Source: Poriferisodalis sp965215815
Lineage (GTDB): Bacteria > Actinomycetota > Acidimicrobiia > Acidimicrobiales > Poriferisodalaceae
DNA: 64,000 nt
Assembly: GCF_965215815.1 (NCBI RefSeq)
Contig: NZ_CBDCEO010000013.1
Coordinates: 992,001 to 1,056,000 of the forward strand
Direction of reading: 5' to 3'
Shown here: one piece after another, positions 8,756 to 17,030 of the stretch
Position numbering within the stretch: the stretch's first letter is position 1
Layout of the letters: each line of letters starts with the position of its first letter
The notes under the pieces: model-generated
Told to the model about the DNA's origin: nothing
The model's input: only the letters and a program-made list of their open reading frames with translations
Database searches by the model: none
Program-made: the position numbers and the translations under genes

Positions 8756-9282
8756 CGGCCTTCGACCGCTTTGAACTGCACCGGGATGGCGCCGATGGCG
8801 TAGTCCTTGCGCAGCGGGTGGCCGTCCCAGTCTGGCGGCATGAGGATGCGGCTGGGATCAGGGTGGTCGCTGAAGCTGATGCCGAACAAGTCGGCGGCTT
8901 CTCGCTCGGGAGCCTCAGCCCCCGGGTACAGACCGACCACCGAGGGCACCTGCGGGTCGTCTGCAGGCACTTGGGTGCGAACGCGCAACCGGCGACGGCC
9001 GCGGAGATCCAGCAGGTTCACCACGACCTCGAAACGCTCCGGTTCAATACCCGGCGGCAGGGTCCGGCTGCGGTTCGTGAGCCCATCCGTGGCGCACACA
9101 TCGACGCACAGCTCGAAACCGTCGGCAGCGGCCATGCCCATTACATCGAGGTACTCGTCACGGCTCGGATGCACGACCTGCTGGCCGCGCTCGTCAGTGC
9201 ACGACACGCCGAACATCGTCGGCTGCTCGGCCGCTTCTGCGGTCGGCGCGGTGTCGTCGGCTTCAACGCCTTCGTCTGCCAT
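8752..9282 (-). CDS. nuoC: NADH-quinone oxidoreductase subunit C
   Basis: 30-kDa-type subunit of the complex I hydrogenase-like module, 176 residues. The signature ends in AEAPEREAADLFGISFSDHP, with the following RILMPPDWDGHPLRKDY, which is strongly conserved in NuoC. The N-terminus is an acidic 20-residue stretch before the folded domain. Start ATG shares a base with the nuoB stop (TAATG) and its stop is overlapped by nuoD. Confidence 0.95.
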   Translation of the reverse strand: MADEGVEADDTAPTAEAAEQPTMFGVSCTDERGQQVVHPSRDEYLDVMGMAAADGFELCVDVCATDGLTNRSRTLPPGIEPERFEVVVNLLDLRGRRRLRVRTQVPADDPQVPSVVGLYPGAEAPEREAADLFGISFSDHPDPSRILMPPDWDGHPLRKDYAIGAIPVQFKAVEGR

Positions 9283-9875
9283 TAGCGCGTCACCACAGCA
9301 GTCGACTGGCCAACCCCATGTGTCTCGAGGGCCACTGCAGCTCCGCCACCGCGCTCGGCGCGTCGCTGGGTCAGTTCGCCGGTGCGAATCTTCTCGTGCA
9401 GGGCAAGGATGGCGTGCAGCAGCGTTTCAGGACCCGGCGGGCAGCCGGGCACGTACATGTCAACCGGCACGACCTGGTCGACGCCCTGCACGATGGCATA
9501 GTTGTTGAACATCCCGCCGCTGGATGCGCACACACCCATAGACAGCACCCACTTAGGCTCCATCATCTGGTCGTAGATCTGCCGCAGCACCGGTGCCATC
9601 TTCTGGCTGACGCGTCCGGCCACGATCATCAGGTCAGCTTGGCGGGGCGAGGCGCGGAACGTTTCCATGCCGAAGCGAGCCAGGTCGTAGTGAGCCGTGC
9701 CGGTCGCCATCATCTCGATCGCGCAGCACGCCAGCCCGAAGGTCGCAGGCATAAGGCTGCGGCGCCGCGCCCACTTCACCAGTTCTTCCACCGGTGCGGT
9801 GAAGACGTTGTGCCCGAGCCCTGCCAGGCCGTCGTCGATGCCGAGTTTCGCCTTGAGTTCGTCGATGCCCGCCAT
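9282..9875 (-). CDS. nuoB: NADH-quinone oxidoreductase subunit B
   Basis: Carries the terminal [4Fe-4S] cluster N2 that reduces quinone. The 197-residue protein shows the tandem cysteines in GLACCAIEMMATG, then CASSGGMFNNY and VPGCPPGPETLL, together giving the four cluster ligands. Overlaps nuoA upstream and nuoC downstream through TAATG junctions, so translation is probably coupled along the operon. Confidence 0.97.
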   Translation of the reverse strand: MAGIDELKAKLGIDDGLAGLGHNVFTAPVEELVKWARRRSLMPATFGLACCAIEMMATGTAHYDLARFGMETFRASPRQADLMIVAGRVSQKMAPVLRQIYDQMMEPKWVLSMGVCASSGGMFNNYAIVQGVDQVVPVDMYVPGCPPGPETLLHAILALHEKIRTGELTQRRAERGGGAAVALETHGVGQSTAVVTR

Positions 9876-10390
9876 TAGCCCGCTCCCGTCCCGCTGCCGT
9901 GCTGCGGGGCGCCGCTCCAGGCGGCGCCAGCCGGCACGTGCTCACGTCCCGTCAGCCCGACAGTGCGCACGGCGGTCACTCCGCTGCGGGTAGCGGGGGG
10001 CAGCGGGAGGACCCGGCGTTTGCGCGGGCCCCACTCCAGCCCGCCCATCGCCAGCTCATAGACGAACGACAGGAAGAAAATCACGACGAAGACCAGCATC
10101 GCTACAAAGCCGAAGAGACCGAGACTGGCGTTCGCGACCGCCCACGGGTACAGGAAGACGATCTCGATGTCGAACATGATGAAGAGCATCGCCACGAGGT
10201 AGAAGCGGACGGGAAATCGCTCCGGGATGGCGGCCTGGTCGACGATGCCGCACTCGTACGGCGCCAATTTGGGCTTGGTGCTGCGCTGCGGTGCCAACAG
10301 TCGCGACGCAACGATGCTGAGCAGCACGAACAAGACAGCGAGCACGCCGAGCACCAACACCGGCAGGTATTCCGCCAAGCCGCTGTTCAT
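9875..10390 (-). CDS. nuoA: NADH-quinone oxidoreductase subunit A
   Basis: First gene of the nuo operon; three-helix membrane subunit. The conserved YECGIVDQAAIPERFPVRFY, followed by LFIMFDIEIVFLYPWA, identifies NuoA, including the conserved Cys loop. At 171 residues it is longer than the usual ~120 because of a basic, Pro-rich cytoplasmic tail (about 45 residues). The 69-base gap to the preceding membrane-protein gene shows no obvious terminator, so co-transcription with the cytochrome genes is possible. Confidence 0.95.
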   Translation of the reverse strand: MNSGLAEYLPVLVLGVLAVLFVLLSIVASRLLAPQRSTKPKLAPYECGIVDQAAIPERFPVRFYLVAMLFIMFDIEIVFLYPWAVANASLGLFGFVAMLVFVVIFFLSFVYELAMGGLEWGPRKRRVLPLPPATRSGVTAVRTVGLTGREHVPAGAAWSGAPQHGSGTGAG

Positions 10391-10459
10391 GCCCCTGACC
10401 TCCTCAGCGTGTCGTCGATTCGATGCCGGTCCCAGTCTGGCCCAAGAACGGCCAGCCGG

Positions 10460-11287
10460 TCACTGGCCCGCAGCTTCGCGCACCGCCCAGATCGCCTGGT
10501 CCCGTCGATGCAGGTGATAACAGCCCAAGCCGAACAGCAGCGCGGAGAAGATCGACAGCAAGGCCGGGCGGAGTCGGACACTGCCGTGGTTACGCACCAT
10601 CACGACCGAGTACACCGGCGCGTCGTCGTCAATCTCGGCTTGCGGCAGGATGACCTCGTCCTCTTCGTCGAGCCGGTTCGGGTCGACGTCTGCGACCGGC
10701 GCGAACGGCTGGATCTGCACGACCGCGTAGTTGGGCCGTCCACGACTCGGGAAGAAGTACTGCGTGATCACGTTGTCGGGAATGCCGAGCGGGCGATACC
10801 GCTCGCCCCCGGTCACGACTACCCGGTGCGTGAAGTAGTCAGTGGCGGCAGAGAAGATGCACGAGTTCACGGCCAGCAAGCGCCGAGGGTCGGCGTCGTT
10901 ACAAACCACGTGGCTGTCGGCCGCCGAGCGGACATCGGCTTCATCGACCACGATCCAGTCGGGGGGTAGCCCCTCGAGTCCGTACGCCGACAACTGCTGC
11001 ACCTCTTCGGTGGGCACGACGGCTGGATTGGTCGCCACCTGCAGGACATTCCAGCCCGGCTGGCTGCCGATCCACCCGATGCCGAACACCCACCACGTGA
11101 TGGACATCAGCAACATCCAGCCCCACAGGCCGGTCCACGCCACCAAGAATCCGAGCCGGACTCCCAGGTTGGTGGCCAGCAGCAGGTACACCGAACCGCA
11201 CAGCACGGCCACGGCGAGGATGACGGCCAGGTAGCCGGTGAGAACCGGATCCCAGCGGACGATCCCGAGAAGGTTCGAGGCGGTCAT
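10460..11287 (-). CDS. uncharacterised membrane protein of the cytochrome b/c gene cluster
   Basis: 275 residues with two N-terminal hydrophobic helices (LTGYLAVILAVAVLCGSVYL; FLVAWTGLWGWMLLMSITWW), a large likely extracytoplasmic domain of about 160 residues, and one C-terminal helix (LLSIFSALLFGLGCYHL). No cofactor motif is visible. Its ATG overlaps the stop of the dihaem cytochrome c gene (ATGA), so it is probably an accessory subunit or assembly factor of the same complex. No family was recognised with confidence. Confidence 0.75.
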   Translation of the reverse strand: MTASNLLGIVRWDPVLTGYLAVILAVAVLCGSVYLLLATNLGVRLGFLVAWTGLWGWMLLMSITWWVFGIGWIGSQPGWNVLQVATNPAVVPTEEVQQLSAYGLEGLPPDWIVVDEADVRSAADSHVVCNDADPRRLLAVNSCIFSAATDYFTHRVVVTGGERYRPLGIPDNVITQYFFPSRGRPNYAVVQIQPFAPVADVDPNRLDEEDEVILPQAEIDDDAPVYSVVMVRNHGSVRLRPALLSIFSALLFGLGCYHLHRRDQAIWAVREAAGQ

Positions 11288-12426
11288 TGGTCATCTCCCG
11301 CTTCGTCCAGCAGCTCGAAGCCGACCACAGCCTGGCTCTCCTGGTCGAGGCCGCGCTCATATTCCGCGATGGCCCGGATCTCGTCTTCATCCAGTACCCG
11401 GCCGAAGCCCGGCATGCCGTAGTTCCCCAGCCGGGCAAACTCGCCGAAGGGCACATTGTCGGCTGCGCCGTCGGAAATGAACGAGATGTGGTCTTCTATT
11501 TCGGGGAACAGCCGTTCCAGGCTCACGCCGTTAAGCGACGGGCCGTAGCGACCGGCGCCGTCGGGGCCGGGCTTTACCTCGATCAGTCCGCCGTTGTTCG
11601 GAAGCTGCGCGGGACCGCGGCCAGGCCAGCGAGGCGTGTGACAGCGCGCGCAATGCAGGTCGAACAGGACCGCACCCTCGGACCTGTCGGGGTTCGCTGC
11701 CGACTCGATGGCGAGGCGCGCCTTAGCGCGCTCTTGTGCCTCTTCGTCGCTGATGCGCTCCCGCCACAGCCACGCCACCAGGTCGTCGATCTCCTGATCG
11801 TTGAGGGGGCCACCGCCATCGAGACCCCACGCCGGCATCACGCCTCGGCCATACACGAGGATCTGTCGCACCTCGCTGACCTCGTCGAGCGTCTCGGCAT
11901 CAGTGTCGAATCGAGTGAAGACGTCGTCGAGCGACGGGGCCTCCCACGTCGTGCTAATGACGTAGGACTCCTTGTCGGAGAACTGGTGGCCGATGTCGAG
12001 CACCACCGGAGCGAAACGCGCGCCGCCTAGGTCGGCGCCATGGCAGTCGGTGCACTCCTGCTCGGCCGCCAGTGCTTCACCGCGGTTCTCGGCGGCTTCG
12101 GAAAATGCCATCTCGGCACCCGAACGGCGACCGCCTTCGAGCATCCAGTAGATCGGCAGGACCAGCGCCATGATCAGCAGCATCAGGACACCGAAAGCCT
12201 GCACCTTCTCGAGCCGACGGCCCTCAAGTTCCTCGTCGTCGGGCATTTTGCCGCGGTTCGGCGCCAGCTCGACCTCGCTGCCCACCTCCACCTTGGCTTG
12301 GCGGATGTTGACGAAGACATAGATCGCCCAGCCGACAACGACAATGGCCATGAGCACGATCGCGATCGACCGCTCCGTACTGGCGGCCAGCAACTGAAGG
12401 GCGCCGGGCCCGCTCACGTCAAGCAC
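11284..12426 (-). CDS. membrane-bound dihaem cytochrome c
   Basis: Cytochrome c component of the quinol:cytochrome c oxidoreductase cluster; 380 residues. Two N-terminal membrane helices (about residues 18-40 and 75-95) are followed by two haem-binding motifs, CTDCH and CARCH, each with a downstream Met-containing segment (ARGVMPAWG-like and NYGMPGFG) that may supply the sixth ligand. GTG start; it overlaps the Rieske gene by 8 bases. Likely plays the role of the dihaem QcrC of actinobacteria, although the architecture with two helices before the haem domains differs. Confidence 0.85.
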   Translation of the reverse strand: MLDVSGPGALQLLAASTERSIAIVLMAIVVVGWAIYVFVNIRQAKVEVGSEVELAPNRGKMPDDEELEGRRLEKVQAFGVLMLLIMALVLPIYWMLEGGRRSGAEMAFSEAAENRGEALAAEQECTDCHGADLGGARFAPVVLDIGHQFSDKESYVISTTWEAPSLDDVFTRFDTDAETLDEVSEVRQILVYGRGVMPAWGLDGGGPLNDQEIDDLVAWLWRERISDEEAQERAKARLAIESAANPDRSEGAVLFDLHCARCHTPRWPGRGPAQLPNNGGLIEVKPGPDGAGRYGPSLNGVSLERLFPEIEDHISFISDGAADNVPFGEFARLGNYGMPGFGRVLDEDEIRAIAEYERGLDQESQAVVGFELLDEAGDDQ

Positions 12427-13306
12427 AATGCGGGCCCTCGAGGCCTTGCCCCGTGGAGTCGGTGCCGATTGCAGGACCTTGCGACACGCTCCCGGTGTCC
12501 ACGTACACGTTGCCCTCCTCGATGGTCACCGGGAACCGATCCATGCCACGAGGCGCTGGGCCAGACTTCTTCTCGCCGACGCGGTTGTACTTCGAGCCGT
12601 GACAGGGGCACTCGAACCACTGCGAGCTGCCGCACACCGGCACCTTGCAGCCGAGATGCGGGCACTTCTGCCACAGTGCGACGTACCCCAGCTTTATGGC
12701 ATCGAGCACGGCGCCTGAATACACGGTCTCGGCTGCGGCCTGCGTGGCCGAGTCGGTCGGGTACGGCTGAATGTAACTCTGCGCCTCGGAGAAGTACGAG
12801 AAGTTGGCCGCCGGGGTCGACGAGGCGATGGCCTCGTCCACCGATGCGATCGTGCCGATCTTGACCTTCGAGCCGAAGCCGCCCGTCGGACGAGGCCACA
12901 GGAAGGCGATCATGGCGGCGTTGAAGGTGCCCAGACCGGTCGCCATCAGAATGACCGAGGACCGGTTCAGGAACTGCCGGCGCGTGACGCCCACCTCGCT
13001 GGGAGGCGGAGGTGCCCAGTCCTGCGGCAGCTCAGGCTCGGCGACCGCCACGGGTGCCGGGCGGCGCTCCAGTGCAACTGAGCGTTCCAGCTCCCGGGCT
13101 TGTGAGCTGGCCCCGAACGCGCCAGCGTCATCGCCCGCCGCGGCCTCGCCCGCCGCGGTGGCCGCCAGTTCGTCGCGCCGACGTGTCTCGCGCGACAGGT
13201 ACCCCAGGCCGGTGGCATCCCGGCGACGCAGGGAGACGAACGCGACCACCGCACCCAGCACGACGATGACCGGGATGGCAATCGCGAGAATCGTTCCGGT
13301 GGACAT
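12419..13306 (-). CDS. qcrA: Rieske [2Fe-2S] iron-sulfur protein
   Basis: High-potential electron acceptor from quinol in the cytochrome b/c complex. The cluster motifs CPHLGC and CPCHGSKY are intact, with a further Cys (PVCGSSQ) between them. The 295-residue protein has an N-terminal helix, a linker of about 85 residues, then a second helix preceded by RRQFLNRSS; the twin Arg suggests a Tat-related insertion signal, although this is an internal position. Located between cytochrome b C-half and cytochrome c genes. Confidence 0.94.
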   Translation of the reverse strand: MSTGTILAIAIPVIVVLGAVVAFVSLRRRDATGLGYLSRETRRRDELAATAAGEAAAGDDAGAFGASSQARELERSVALERRPAPVAVAEPELPQDWAPPPPSEVGVTRRQFLNRSSVILMATGLGTFNAAMIAFLWPRPTGGFGSKVKIGTIASVDEAIASSTPAANFSYFSEAQSYIQPYPTDSATQAAAETVYSGAVLDAIKLGYVALWQKCPHLGCKVPVCGSSQWFECPCHGSKYNRVGEKKSGPAPRGMDRFPVTIEEGNVYVDTGSVSQGPAIGTDSTGQGLEGPHCA

Positions 13307-13318
13307 GCCGACGTGCTC

Positions 13319-14083
13319 CTACAGGTGGAAGATGCCGTGCAGACCGGTGTCCCACGGGTAGGTGAAGTTGAAGCCCTGCCCCCTGAAGAACGAGCCGATG
13401 ATTACCAGCACCGCCCAGAACATGAGATGGATCGTCTGGATAGACATGGCGAACTTGCGGTCCTCCGGCCGCATGGACGGGTTCTTGTCGATGTAAGGAG
13501 CGAAGGCCAGCAGCACGAGAGCGACGCCGGGAATAGTCACGCCGGCGATCATCGGATCGAACATCGTGAGCAGTTCTTGCAGGCCCAGGAAGTACCAGGG
13601 GGCCTTAGAGGGATTGGGCGTCTCGTTGTGGTTGGCGAGCTCCAGCAGCGGCGCGTTGATGAACAGCGAGAAGACCAGCGTGAAGGCCGTGATGAACAGC
13701 GCGGCGGTGAATTCTGCTGCCAGCAAGTGCGGCCAGACATGGACCTTGTCGCCCGGGCTGGCCTTGACATCCTGGATCGAGCCCGACTTGACCACCGTCA
13801 GCAGGCGGTGGGTGTTGCCCGCCGGCCCCGCCATGAGCGGCGGCAGCGTGGTGGCCACGCCCCCGCCGGCAGCTGCTGGGCCGCCCGCGGCCATGCCCGC
13901 AACAGCGGGCGCGCCGCCGGGCTGCTGGCTGGCTTCCAGCAGTGAGCGCGGGATCGTGACACCGTCGTCGTCATCGGGCTGCGCGGCAGCCGAGGACGCG
14001 GCGTCGCCAGGCGCGGGCGCGCCGGTGGCGCGTGCCTTGGCTTCGGCGCTGCGCCTCAGGAGGTGTTCGGGGATCTCGGTCAT
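13319..14083 (-). CDS. cytochrome b C-terminal half (subunit IV-like)
   Basis: Corresponds to the C-terminal part of cytochrome b, encoded separately as in b6f/b6c complexes. 254 residues: a soluble Ala/Pro-rich N-terminal region of about 125 residues, then three helices. The Qo-site motif is APWYFLGLQELL, where canonical subunits have PEWY. Near the start it reads EIPEHLLRRS and later TIPRSLLEAS; a similar motif opens the cytochrome c at 16172. Follows cytochrome b N-half after 28 bases. Confidence 0.9.
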   Translation of the reverse strand: MTEIPEHLLRRSAEAKARATGAPAPGDAASSAAAQPDDDDGVTIPRSLLEASQQPGGAPAVAGMAAGGPAAAGGGVATTLPPLMAGPAGNTHRLLTVVKSGSIQDVKASPGDKVHVWPHLLAAEFTAALFITAFTLVFSLFINAPLLELANHNETPNPSKAPWYFLGLQELLTMFDPMIAGVTIPGVALVLLAFAPYIDKNPSMRPEDRKFAMSIQTIHLMFWAVLVIIGSFFRGQGFNFTYPWDTGLHGIFHL

Positions 14084-14111
14084 GGCGTTCGTTGCGGGAC
14101 GTTCAGGGTTC

Positions 14112-14912
14112 CTACAGGGGTCCCGATATACCTCCGTCCTTTCTCACTCTCCAGAAATGGATCGCCATGAAGATGACGATCACAAAAGGAAGCATCAAGA
14201 CGTGCAGCACGTACCACCGCAGCAGCGTCTCCGCTCCGATCTGCTGGCCCCCCAGCAGCACAAAGCGCACTTGGTCACCGAAGACGGGCGTGAACCCCAT
14301 CATGTTCGTGCCCACCGTCACCGCCCACAGTGAGAGCTGGTCCCACGGGAGCAAGTAACCCGTGAAGCTGAGAAGCAACGTCAGTTGCAGCAGCATCACG
14401 CCGACGACCCAGTTGAACTCCCGGGGTGCCTTGTAGGCGCCGTGGTAGAAGACCCGCGCCATGTGCAAGAAGACCGTCAGCACCATGAGGTGCGCAGCCC
14501 ATCGGTGCATGTTTCGTACGAGCAGGCCGAACGCAACCTGCGTGTGGAGGCTCTCGATGTCCGCCCAAGCCGCTGTATCGGTAGGTCGGTAGAAGAACAT
14601 CAGGAAGATGCCCGTGATCGTCAGCAGGATGAACAGGAAGAAGCTGAGACCGCCCAGACATAGCGTGTAACTGACCTTCACCGCGTGCCGTTTCACCTTC
14701 ACCGGGTGAAGGTGGTACAGGACGCTGTTCATGACGACGTACGAGCGGTTCCGGGGGCTGTCGGTGTAGCCCTTGCGGAAGATCGAACCGGGGCGGAAGA
14801 CCGACGTCCAGAACTGGCTGTCCTGCATCCAATCGGCCGCCTGCGATTGCGCGTTCTGCAGACGCTGCGGCAGGTTCGGCTTGGATTTGGGGGACTCGAG
14901 AGTGTTCGCCAT
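14112..14912 (-). CDS. cytochrome b N-terminal half (b6-like)
   Basis: Four-helix dihaem core of the quinol oxidoreductase, 266 residues. Haem-ligand His pairs lie in the HTQVAFGLLVRNMHRW/ AHLMVLTVFLHM region and in LHVLMLPFVIVIFMAIHFWR. The stretch YTLCLGGLSFFLF aligns with the cytochrome b6 segment whose Cys binds the extra haem ci, so this may be a b6-type protein with a covalently attached third haem (inference). The length and split organisation agree with b6 rather than full-length bc1 cytochrome b. Confidence 0.93.
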   Translation of the reverse strand: MANTLESPKSKPNLPQRLQNAQSQAADWMQDSQFWTSVFRPGSIFRKGYTDSPRNRSYVVMNSVLYHLHPVKVKRHAVKVSYTLCLGGLSFFLFILLTITGIFLMFFYRPTDTAAWADIESLHTQVAFGLLVRNMHRWAAHLMVLTVFLHMARVFYHGAYKAPREFNWVVGVMLLQLTLLLSFTGYLLPWDQLSLWAVTVGTNMMGFTPVFGDQVRFVLLGGQQIGAETLLRWYVLHVLMLPFVIVIFMAIHFWRVRKDGGISGPL

Positions 14913-14976
14913 ATGTGTTCGATCTAGGTCGACCGGGTCCTTCGCTGTCGCAACAGTTCAAGCATCGGGGCTCGCG

Positions 14977-15393
14977 CTACAGACGCATTCCGTAGGCGTA
15001 GCCGTGGGTGTGGGTCCGGCCGTGGACATCGCCCGACGGCGGAGGGGTGTTGCTGACCCTGCCGAGCGTGATCACGCCGGTCGGGCAGCGGTCGACACAC
15101 AGCGCACAACGGGTGCACACGTCGTCGTCGATGATGAAGATGGCGTTGTCGGTGGGATCCAGCCCCGGCAGGTCCACGCCGACGGCCTCGTCGACGGCCT
15201 CGGTGGACACGTACCAGATGCACTTCCATGGGCAGATATCTACGCAGCCCTCGCACTGGATGCACTCGGACTGGTCGATATTGATGAACTGCTTCGGCTT
15301 GACCGCGGCGTCGAGGTACGCGGCATCGACCTGATGCAGGACGTAATCGTCCCGGAACTTGGGCATTGGCGGGTTCGCGTCGTTCGCAGCCAT
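14977..15393 (-). CDS. dicluster [4Fe-4S] ferredoxin-like protein of the cytochrome b/c cluster
   Basis: 138 residues with two ferredoxin-type cluster motifs, CIQCEGCVDICPWKC and CTRCALCVDRCPTGV, separated by a 30-residue insert. No membrane helix. It sits 13 bases after the first gene of the cluster and before cytochrome b, so it probably belongs to the complex or delivers electrons to it. A ferredoxin inside a cytochrome b/Rieske operon is not part of the standard bc1 or b6f complex. The His-rich tail (HGRTHTHGYAYG) is notable. Confidence 0.85.
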   Translation of the reverse strand: MAANDANPPMPKFRDDYVLHQVDAAYLDAAVKPKQFINIDQSECIQCEGCVDICPWKCIWYVSTEAVDEAVGVDLPGLDPTDNAIFIIDDDVCTRCALCVDRCPTGVITLGRVSNTPPPSGDVHGRTHTHGYAYGMRL

Positions 15394-15405
15394 GGGTTCG
15401 CTCTC

Positions 15406-15840
15406 TCAGTTGCCCTTGATGAGGGGACGACCGTAATCCGAGGTCGCCTCGGCGATGAGCTGGGCCTTGTCACGCCGCTGCCACCACTTCGACAGCAGCG
15501 GAATGCCGACGAGGGCCGCAAGGTGCTCGATCACGATCACGGTGTCGCTGACCTTCTTGAGGTCGATGCGCATCGGCGGGAACGTGATGGGAGACGTCAT
15601 GAACTGTCCCTCAGTGACCAGGAAACGTTCGACCGACCAGCCCCATTCGTTGTCGGTGAGGCGGATCCAGCGGTCGGGCACGATCCCGAAGACCAGCAGC
15701 ATCATCATGAACACGTAGGCCGCCCCCAACATGGCCTCGCCCCACGTGGTGGGACGGTCAGCGGGACGGCGCTTGCCGTACCACATGAAGCCCGCAACCA
15801 TCAGCGCGGTGACGAGGATCGAGGTGATGAGTGCAACCAC
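15406..15840 (-). CDS. uncharacterised membrane protein, first gene of the cytochrome b/c operon
   Basis: 144 residues, GTG start, with two N-terminal helices (ALITSILVTALMVAGFMWY; MLGAAYVFMMMLLVFGIV), a central segment and a possible third amphipathic helix. No known family was recognised. Its position as first gene, 12 bases before the ferredoxin gene, suggests a structural or assembly role in the same respiratory complex. Confidence 0.7.
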   Translation of the reverse strand: MVALITSILVTALMVAGFMWYGKRRPADRPTTWGEAMLGAAYVFMMMLLVFGIVPDRWIRLTDNEWGWSVERFLVTEGQFMTSPITFPPMRIDLKKVSDTVIVIEHLAALVGIPLLSKWWQRRDKAQLIAEATSDYGRPLIKGN

Positions 15841-16171
15841 TCTTTCGTTCCTCCCGCGTTCGGTCGTCGGCGTGTCAGGACCGCTGCAAGCTGGCGCATT
15901 CGATGCTTTACCGAGTACGTCAGCCGCAACGAGACCGGGTCAAAGATTACCGGCACCCCGGCTATGGCGCGTGATGTTCTAGCACGACAACCTGCGGTCG
16001 CCACCGTGTCACCGCAATCCGTCACCGCAATCCGAGCTGACTTCTACTGCGCCATTGGAGTGACTGCGTGGCAGACTTGCGCCTCGGTGCGCTCGGGCGC
16101 GTATCGTGCGCTGCGAACTTGGCCCCGCCGGCCGTGCCAGAACCCCTGGGGGAAACCCCGCGGAGGATCCC
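15841..16171. promoter_or_regulatory. divergent intergenic region between cytochrome b/c operon and cytochrome c gene
   Basis: This 331-base non-coding stretch must hold the promoters of the minus-strand respiratory operon and of the plus-strand cytochrome c gene. The only clear structure is a perfect 13-bp tandem direct repeat, gtcaccgcaatcc, at 16008-16020 and 16021-16033, which could be a regulator site. No convincing -35/-10 pair could be assigned. Confidence 0.5.
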
Positions 16172-16942
16172 GTGACCGATGTTCCCGAGTACCTGCTGGA
16201 GCGCTCGCGACAGCGTCGCGTTGCCTTAGGGGTGCTCGAGGACGACGGCAGCGGGGACGGTGGCGCCGCTGCTGCTGCGCCGGCGGCCGGCGCAGCTCCG
16301 GCGGCAGCGTCGGGCCAGGCTGAGATGATCGCTGCGGCGCGCGAAGCGGCGAAGCTCGAAATCGAACCCGCACCGCCGCCTGATGCCCCATGGGTGGTCG
16401 CGGCCCAGACCCGTCACCGGATTCCGATCTGGGTGCTGCCCGTGCTGTTCTGCCTGCCGCTCTGGGCGTTCGTGTACGTGAAGCTGACCGAGCCGCCGCC
16501 CGAGCCGATCACGGCGATTACCGAAGGCGCGACCACATACTCAGTGCGCTGCGCGAGCTGTCATGGCGGCGATGGCTCCGGTTCCGAAGGCGGTGCCGTG
16601 GGCCGACCGCTGTGGAACGGCGGGGTGTTGCTGACGTTCCCCGGCCTGGACGATTCGTTCATCGAGTGGATCTCGGTCGGCTCTGAGGGGATCGGCTTGG
16701 GGCAGGCCTATGGCGACCCGAACCGCCCAGGCGGCGCACACATCGCCGGCGGCAGCGACAACGCGGCCAAGATGCCCGCATTTGGCGATGTGCTCAGCGA
16801 GCACCAGCTGTACTCGGTCGCGCGCTATGTCCGCGAGGTCATCGGCGGTGAAGAGATCAGCGACGAGGTCGCGGCTGAGCGTGACGCCGAGTGGGAACAC
16901 CGTGGCGGCGGCTCCGATTCCGGTGAGGGCGGCGGCCACTGA
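16172..16942 (+). CDS. membrane-anchored monohaem cytochrome c
   Basis: 256 residues with one haem motif, CASCHGGDGSG, in a class I cytochrome c domain (about residues 125-240), and an upstream hydrophobic helix (WVLPVLFCLPLWAFVYV). Start is GTG at 16172, with GGAGG six bases upstream; the open frame reaches further up but lacks support. The N-terminus reads VPEYLLERSRQRR, matching the start of the subunit IV-like protein at 14083. Probably donates electrons from the b/c complex to the terminal oxidase. Confidence 0.88.
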   Translation: MTDVPEYLLERSRQRRVALGVLEDDGSGDGGAAAAAPAAGAAPAAASGQAEMIAAAREAAKLEIEPAPPPDAPWVVAAQTRHRIPIWVLPVLFCLPLWAFVYVKLTEPPPEPITAITEGATTYSVRCASCHGGDGSGSEGGAVGRPLWNGGVLLTFPGLDDSFIEWISVGSEGIGLGQAYGDPNRPGGAHIAGGSDNAAKMPAFGDVLSEHQLYSVARYVREVIGGEEISDEVAAERDAEWEHRGGGSDSGEGGGH

Positions 16943-17030
16943 GGCCCAGTTCTCAGCGCTGCGGCGCACCTGCCGGGCCCCGTTCCGCAGGGCGCCGTGG
17001 CCGTGACCCAGACAGCGTGACCCACACACC

